From positions 310,001-374,000 of the forward strand of contig NZ_FOQT01000005.1 in NCBI RefSeq assembly GCF_900113805.1: 64,000 bases of DNA. Direction: 5' to 3'. The notes beneath the pieces were generated by a model. That model did not search any database. It saw only the letters and a program-made list of their open reading frames with translations, and had not been told where the DNA came from. The position numbers were made by a program, and so were the translations under genes. Of this stretch, positions 61,128 to 64,000 are shown one piece after another. Position 1 is the first letter of the stretch, and each line of letters starts with the position of its first letter. Source of the stretch: Halpernia frigidisoli (GTDB taxonomy: Bacteria; Bacteroidota; Bacteroidia; Flavobacteriales; Weeksellaceae).

Positions 61128-62360
61128 ATGCTTACTCTTCAAAAAAGAATTTTAAAAGAAAACAAAACTATAAAAATCAGCGGTTCGAAAAGTATTTCGA
61201 ATCGTTTATTAATTTTAAATCATATTTTTTTACACTTTAAAATTCACAATCTTTCAAATTCTCAGGATACGCAACTTTTGCAGAAAGCCTTGGAAAGCGA
61301 TTCCGAAACTATTGATATTCACCACGCAGGAACTGCAATGCGTTTTTTAACTTCTTATTTAGCGATAAAAGAAGGGAAAACCACTGTTTTGACAGGTTCA
61401 GATCGGATGAAACAAAGACCTATAAAAGATCTGGTTTCTGCTTTGCGAAGTTTAGGTGCAGAAATAGAATATCTGGAAAATGAAGGATTTCCTCCTTTAC
61501 AAATTACCGGAAAAAAAATTGTGAAAAATTCTGTTTCCATTAGCGCAAATGTTTCCAGCCAGTTCATTACTTCATTAATGTTGATTGGTGCAAAACTAGA
61601 AAATGGCATCAGAATCAATCTGGAAGGTGAAATTACTTCGCGCCCTTATCTGGAAATGACGAGAAAAATCTTAAAAGAATTGGGTATTGAATGTCAAATT
61701 TCTGATCAGTTGATCACGGTAAAACCACTTTCGACAAAAGAACACTTTATTTCAAATGAACGTTTCACGGTAGAAAGTGACTGGTCTTCTGCCTCATATT
61801 TCTATTCATTGGCAGCGATTGGTAAAAGGATCATAAACCTTCAAAATTTCAAATCAACTTCAATTCAGGGCGATTCGGTTTTGCAGACAATTTATTGCAA
61901 ATATTTCGGTATCAATACCATTTGTGAAAGCGGTGAACATTTAATTTCCCTAATGCCAATCTATTACTTTCCACATCCGAAAGAAATTAATTTAAATTTA
62001 AATGACGCGCCAGATATCGCACAAACAATTTGTGTTACGGCTACTGCGCTGAAAATTCCGTTTCATTTAACAGGCTTGGCAACTTTAAAAGTGAAAGAAA
62101 CCGATCGTTTAGAAGCTTTAAAAAATGAGTTATTAAAAATTGGATGTCGCACAGAAATTACCGATACTGAAATAAAATCTGTTGAATTTTTTGAAACAAC
62201 AGAAAACATTTCCATTAAAACTTACAACGATCACAGAATGGCGATGAGTTTTGCGCCGTTTGCTTTGGTAAAATCCATAACGATAGAAAATCCGGAAGTG
62301 GTTGAAAAATCTTATACTCAATTTTGGGAAGATTTTGACGCAATCACGGATACAAATTAA
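61128..62360 (+). CDS. aroA: 3-phosphoshikimate 1-carboxyvinyltransferase (EPSP synthase)
   Basis: The 410-residue enzyme adds enolpyruvate to shikimate 3-phosphate in chorismate synthesis. It has the substrate motifs SGSKSISNRLLIL, AGTAMRFLTSYLA, RMKQRPIKDLV and VKETDRLEALK. The chain is a little shorter than E. coli AroA (427), as often in this phylum. No other aro genes lie nearby. Confidence 0.96.
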   Translation: MLTLQKRILKENKTIKISGSKSISNRLLILNHIFLHFKIHNLSNSQDTQLLQKALESDSETIDIHHAGTAMRFLTSYLAIKEGKTTVLTGSDRMKQRPIKDLVSALRSLGAEIEYLENEGFPPLQITGKKIVKNSVSISANVSSQFITSLMLIGAKLENGIRINLEGEITSRPYLEMTRKILKELGIECQISDQLITVKPLSTKEHFISNERFTVESDWSSASYFYSLAAIGKRIINLQNFKSTSIQGDSVLQTIYCKYFGINTICESGEHLISLMPIYYFPHPKEINLNLNDAPDIAQTICVTATALKIPFHLTGLATLKVKETDRLEALKNELLKIGCRTEITDTEIKSVEFFETTENISIKTYNDHRMAMSFAPFALVKSITIENPEVVEKSYTQFWEDFDAITDTN

Positions 62361-62377
62361 TCTTTATTTATTAAATT

Positions 62378-63208
62378 ATGAAATCTTTAAAAATATTTTC
62401 GTTCGCATTTTTAACTCTTTTTTTAACATCCTGTAAAGTTTCAATCAATACTTTGCCGGAAAACACAAGCGTAAGTTCAAGTCAAAAACTAAATAATATT
62501 TCACTTAACGGAAAAGTTTATTCCGCGCTTTGGCAACAAAACTCAGGGGAGTTTCGAGCTTTGTGTTATCAGGCCTATAATCTGGCTCAATTGCGTATTG
62601 ATGAAAATTTAAAAAATGAATCATCCAAACCATTAGCAATCATCACTGATACAGACGAAACCTTTTTTGATAATTCGCCTTATGCTGTCAGTGAAGCAGA
62701 AAATGGAAAAGATTACGACCCGAAAACCTGGAAAAACTGGACGGCGAAAGCAGAAGCAAAAGCTTATCCTGGCTCGCTTAATCTATTTAATTACGCCTCG
62801 TCTAAAAACGTAACGGTTTTTTACATTACAAATCGCGATGAAAATGACAGAATCGGAACTTTAAAAAACCTTCAAAATTTAGGATTTCCTTTTGCTGACG
62901 AAGCACATTTAATGACAAAAACGACAACGTCAGATAAGGAAGCGAGACGTTTAGATGTTTTAAAAAATTATGACGTGATCCTTTATCTTGGTGATAATCT
63001 AGCTGATTTTTCAAAAATATTCAATAAAAAACCGCAAACTGAGCGAAACGATTTAGTTGATCAAAATTCTAATCAGTTTGGAAAACGCTTCATAATGTTG
63101 CCAAATTCAGGTTATGGTGATTGGGAACCAGCTTTGCCAGGATACAATTATCAGCTGACGCCAACAGAAAAAGATAAAGTAATTTTAGATAATTTACGTG
63201 GCTATTAA
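62378..63208 (+). CDS. 5'-nucleotidase/acid phosphatase, lipoprotein e(P4) family
   Basis: The 276-residue lipoprotein (signal ending LFLTSCKVS) is a HAD-type class C acid phosphatase on the outer membrane. The nucleophile motif is ITDTDETFFDNSPY and the late acid pair is in YLGDNLADF. Family members release phosphate from NMN and nucleotides. Confidence 0.93.
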   Translation: MKSLKIFSFAFLTLFLTSCKVSINTLPENTSVSSSQKLNNISLNGKVYSALWQQNSGEFRALCYQAYNLAQLRIDENLKNESSKPLAIITDTDETFFDNSPYAVSEAENGKDYDPKTWKNWTAKAEAKAYPGSLNLFNYASSKNVTVFYITNRDENDRIGTLKNLQNLGFPFADEAHLMTKTTTSDKEARRLDVLKNYDVILYLGDNLADFSKIFNKKPQTERNDLVDQNSNQFGKRFIMLPNSGYGDWEPALPGYNYQLTPTEKDKVILDNLRGY

Positions 63209-63233
63209 TTAGATTTTAGATTTTATTAAGAAA

Positions 63234-63274
63234 ACTTTTTACTTTTTACTTTTTACTTTTTACTTTTTACTTTA
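63234..63274. repeat. Heptanucleotide tandem array ACTTTTT x6 (AGTAAAA on the other strand)
   Basis: Five exact ACTTTTT units and one partial in direct order. The array ends six bases before the SDR start codon. Confidence 0.9.
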
Positions 63275-63279
63275 AATAA

Positions 63280-64000
63280 ATGACAATAATAATTACGGGA
63301 AGTTCAGCAGGGATTGGTTTCGCGATAGCAGAATACTTTGGTAAAAAAGGACATCAGGTTTTTGGTTTGAGTAGAACTTTAAGCGAAAGTCAGTTTTTTC
63401 AATCAATTTCAGTTGACGTTACTAAAAAAGAATCTATTGATTCTACCATTTTTGAAATTTTAAAGGAAAATAAATCAATCGATCTATTAATAAACAATGC
63501 GGGAATGGGAATGGTTGGTCCCGTGGAAGATACGACTCAGGAAGATATTTTAAAGTTATTTAGTTTAAATTTATCAGGTTCTGTGATGATGATGAGCGCA
63601 GTTTTGCCAAATATGAGGGAAAATAAAAAAGGGAAAATTATTAATATTTCAAGTATTGGATCGGAAATGGGTTTGCCGTTCCGAGGTTTTTATTCTGCAT
63701 CAAAATCGGCTTTAGATAAAGTAACAGAAGCAATTCGATATGAAGTTTATCCCTGGAATATTGAAGTCTGCAGTTTACATTTAGGCGACATAAAAACAAA
63801 TATTGCAGAAAACAGGTTAAAAACTAATGTTTCCGAGGCTTACAAAGATGTTTTTACAAAAGTTTATGATCATATGAACGGGCATGTAAAAGACGGAACC
63901 GAGCCGATTGAAGTTGCGGAATTTGTTGAAAAACTTTTAGAAAAAAATAAATGGAAAGCACATTATTATTTTGGGAAATTCGGGCAAAAAATTGGTATTC
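63280..64000 (+). CDS. Short-chain dehydrogenase/reductase (partial, runs off the right edge)
   Basis: The frame begins at the ATG at 63280 and stays open to the window end (240 codons). It has the Rossmann motif TGSSAGIG, the NNAG stretch and the active-site Y-xxx-K as YSASK, with Ser of NISSIGS before it. Substrate not evident. Confidence 0.92.
   Translation, partial: MTIIITGSSAGIGFAIAEYFGKKGHQVFGLSRTLSESQFFQSISVDVTKKESIDSTIFEILKENKSIDLLINNAGMGMVGPVEDTTQEDILKLFSLNLSGSVMMMSAVLPNMRENKKGKIINISSIGSEMGLPFRGFYSASKSALDKVTEAIRYEVYPWNIEVCSLHLGDIKTNIAENRLKTNVSEAYKDVFTKVYDHMNGHVKDGTEPIEVAEFVEKLLEKNKWKAHYYFGKFGQKIGI

Overview
The window looks like a low-GC member of the Flavobacteriia (Bacteroidota), probably near Chryseobacterium/Kaistella. 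Support comes from TAnnTTTG-type -7 promoter boxes, a SusC/SusD pair, MetH split into two polypeptides, RNase HII/ArgS/AroA of Bacteroidota type, many small CKK-type lipoproteins and AT-rich intergenic DNA. No rRNA, complete tRNA or CRISPR array was seen.

Region 1 (1-14252) is the right part of an integrative mobilizable element. It ends at a 3' fragment of what looks like tmRNA (ssrA), next to a tyrosine integrase (12860-14101). Inward lie an unknown ORF, an excisionase-like HTH protein, a DUF3987 protein, an iteron-like array of TTGCACTTT repeats, a DUF6371/primase-like protein, an oriT-like segment, MobC, a relaxase and a membrane protein. The cargo is a type I restriction-modification operon, hsdM-hsdS-(DUF1016/YhcG nuclease)-hsdR. 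The left end of the element lies outside the window.

Region 2 (14.3-30 kb) is chromosomal. It holds an NTF2-like protein, a DUF4350-type secreted protein, an alkyltransferase-like protein, a deoxyhypusine-synthase homolog, a YHS lipoprotein with a SCO copper chaperone, and a membrane cluster (RDD | SpoIIM-like, TM protein, DUF4129, DUF4350, MoxR, DUF58). A GxxExxY gene flanked by inverted repeats interrupts that cluster between moxR and DUF58. A large MGH1/GH63-like glycosidase follows.

Region 3 (30-36 kb) is a methionine/one-carbon operon: SAM-I riboswitch, metH N-terminal half, metH C-terminal half, metF. A four-helix-bundle (S23/IVS-like) gene flanked by inverted 14-bp repeats sits between the two metH halves and supplies the stop of one and the start region of the other. 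The riboswitch leader can form two mutually exclusive helices, one of which buries the metH start codon.

Region 4 (36-64 kb) is mostly housekeeping: a frameshifted PAP2 phosphatase, ArfB, MenE-like ligase, ArgS, SusCD, RNase HII, ECF sigma factor with a membrane partner, ammonium transporter, RmuC, TrmH-type methyltransferase, 5-FTHF cyclo-ligase, TrhO, GlmU-like protein, L31, MazG-like protein, AroA, e(P4)-type phosphatase and a truncated SDR. Two paralogous small lipoproteins at 52.4 and 54.9 kb each have the same 19-bp palindrome at the same distance upstream of their promoters.

Dispersed intergenic repeats are prominent: three copies of family A, three of family B (related architecture), two further short repeats, and heptanucleotide arrays of the form AGTNNNN beside start codons.
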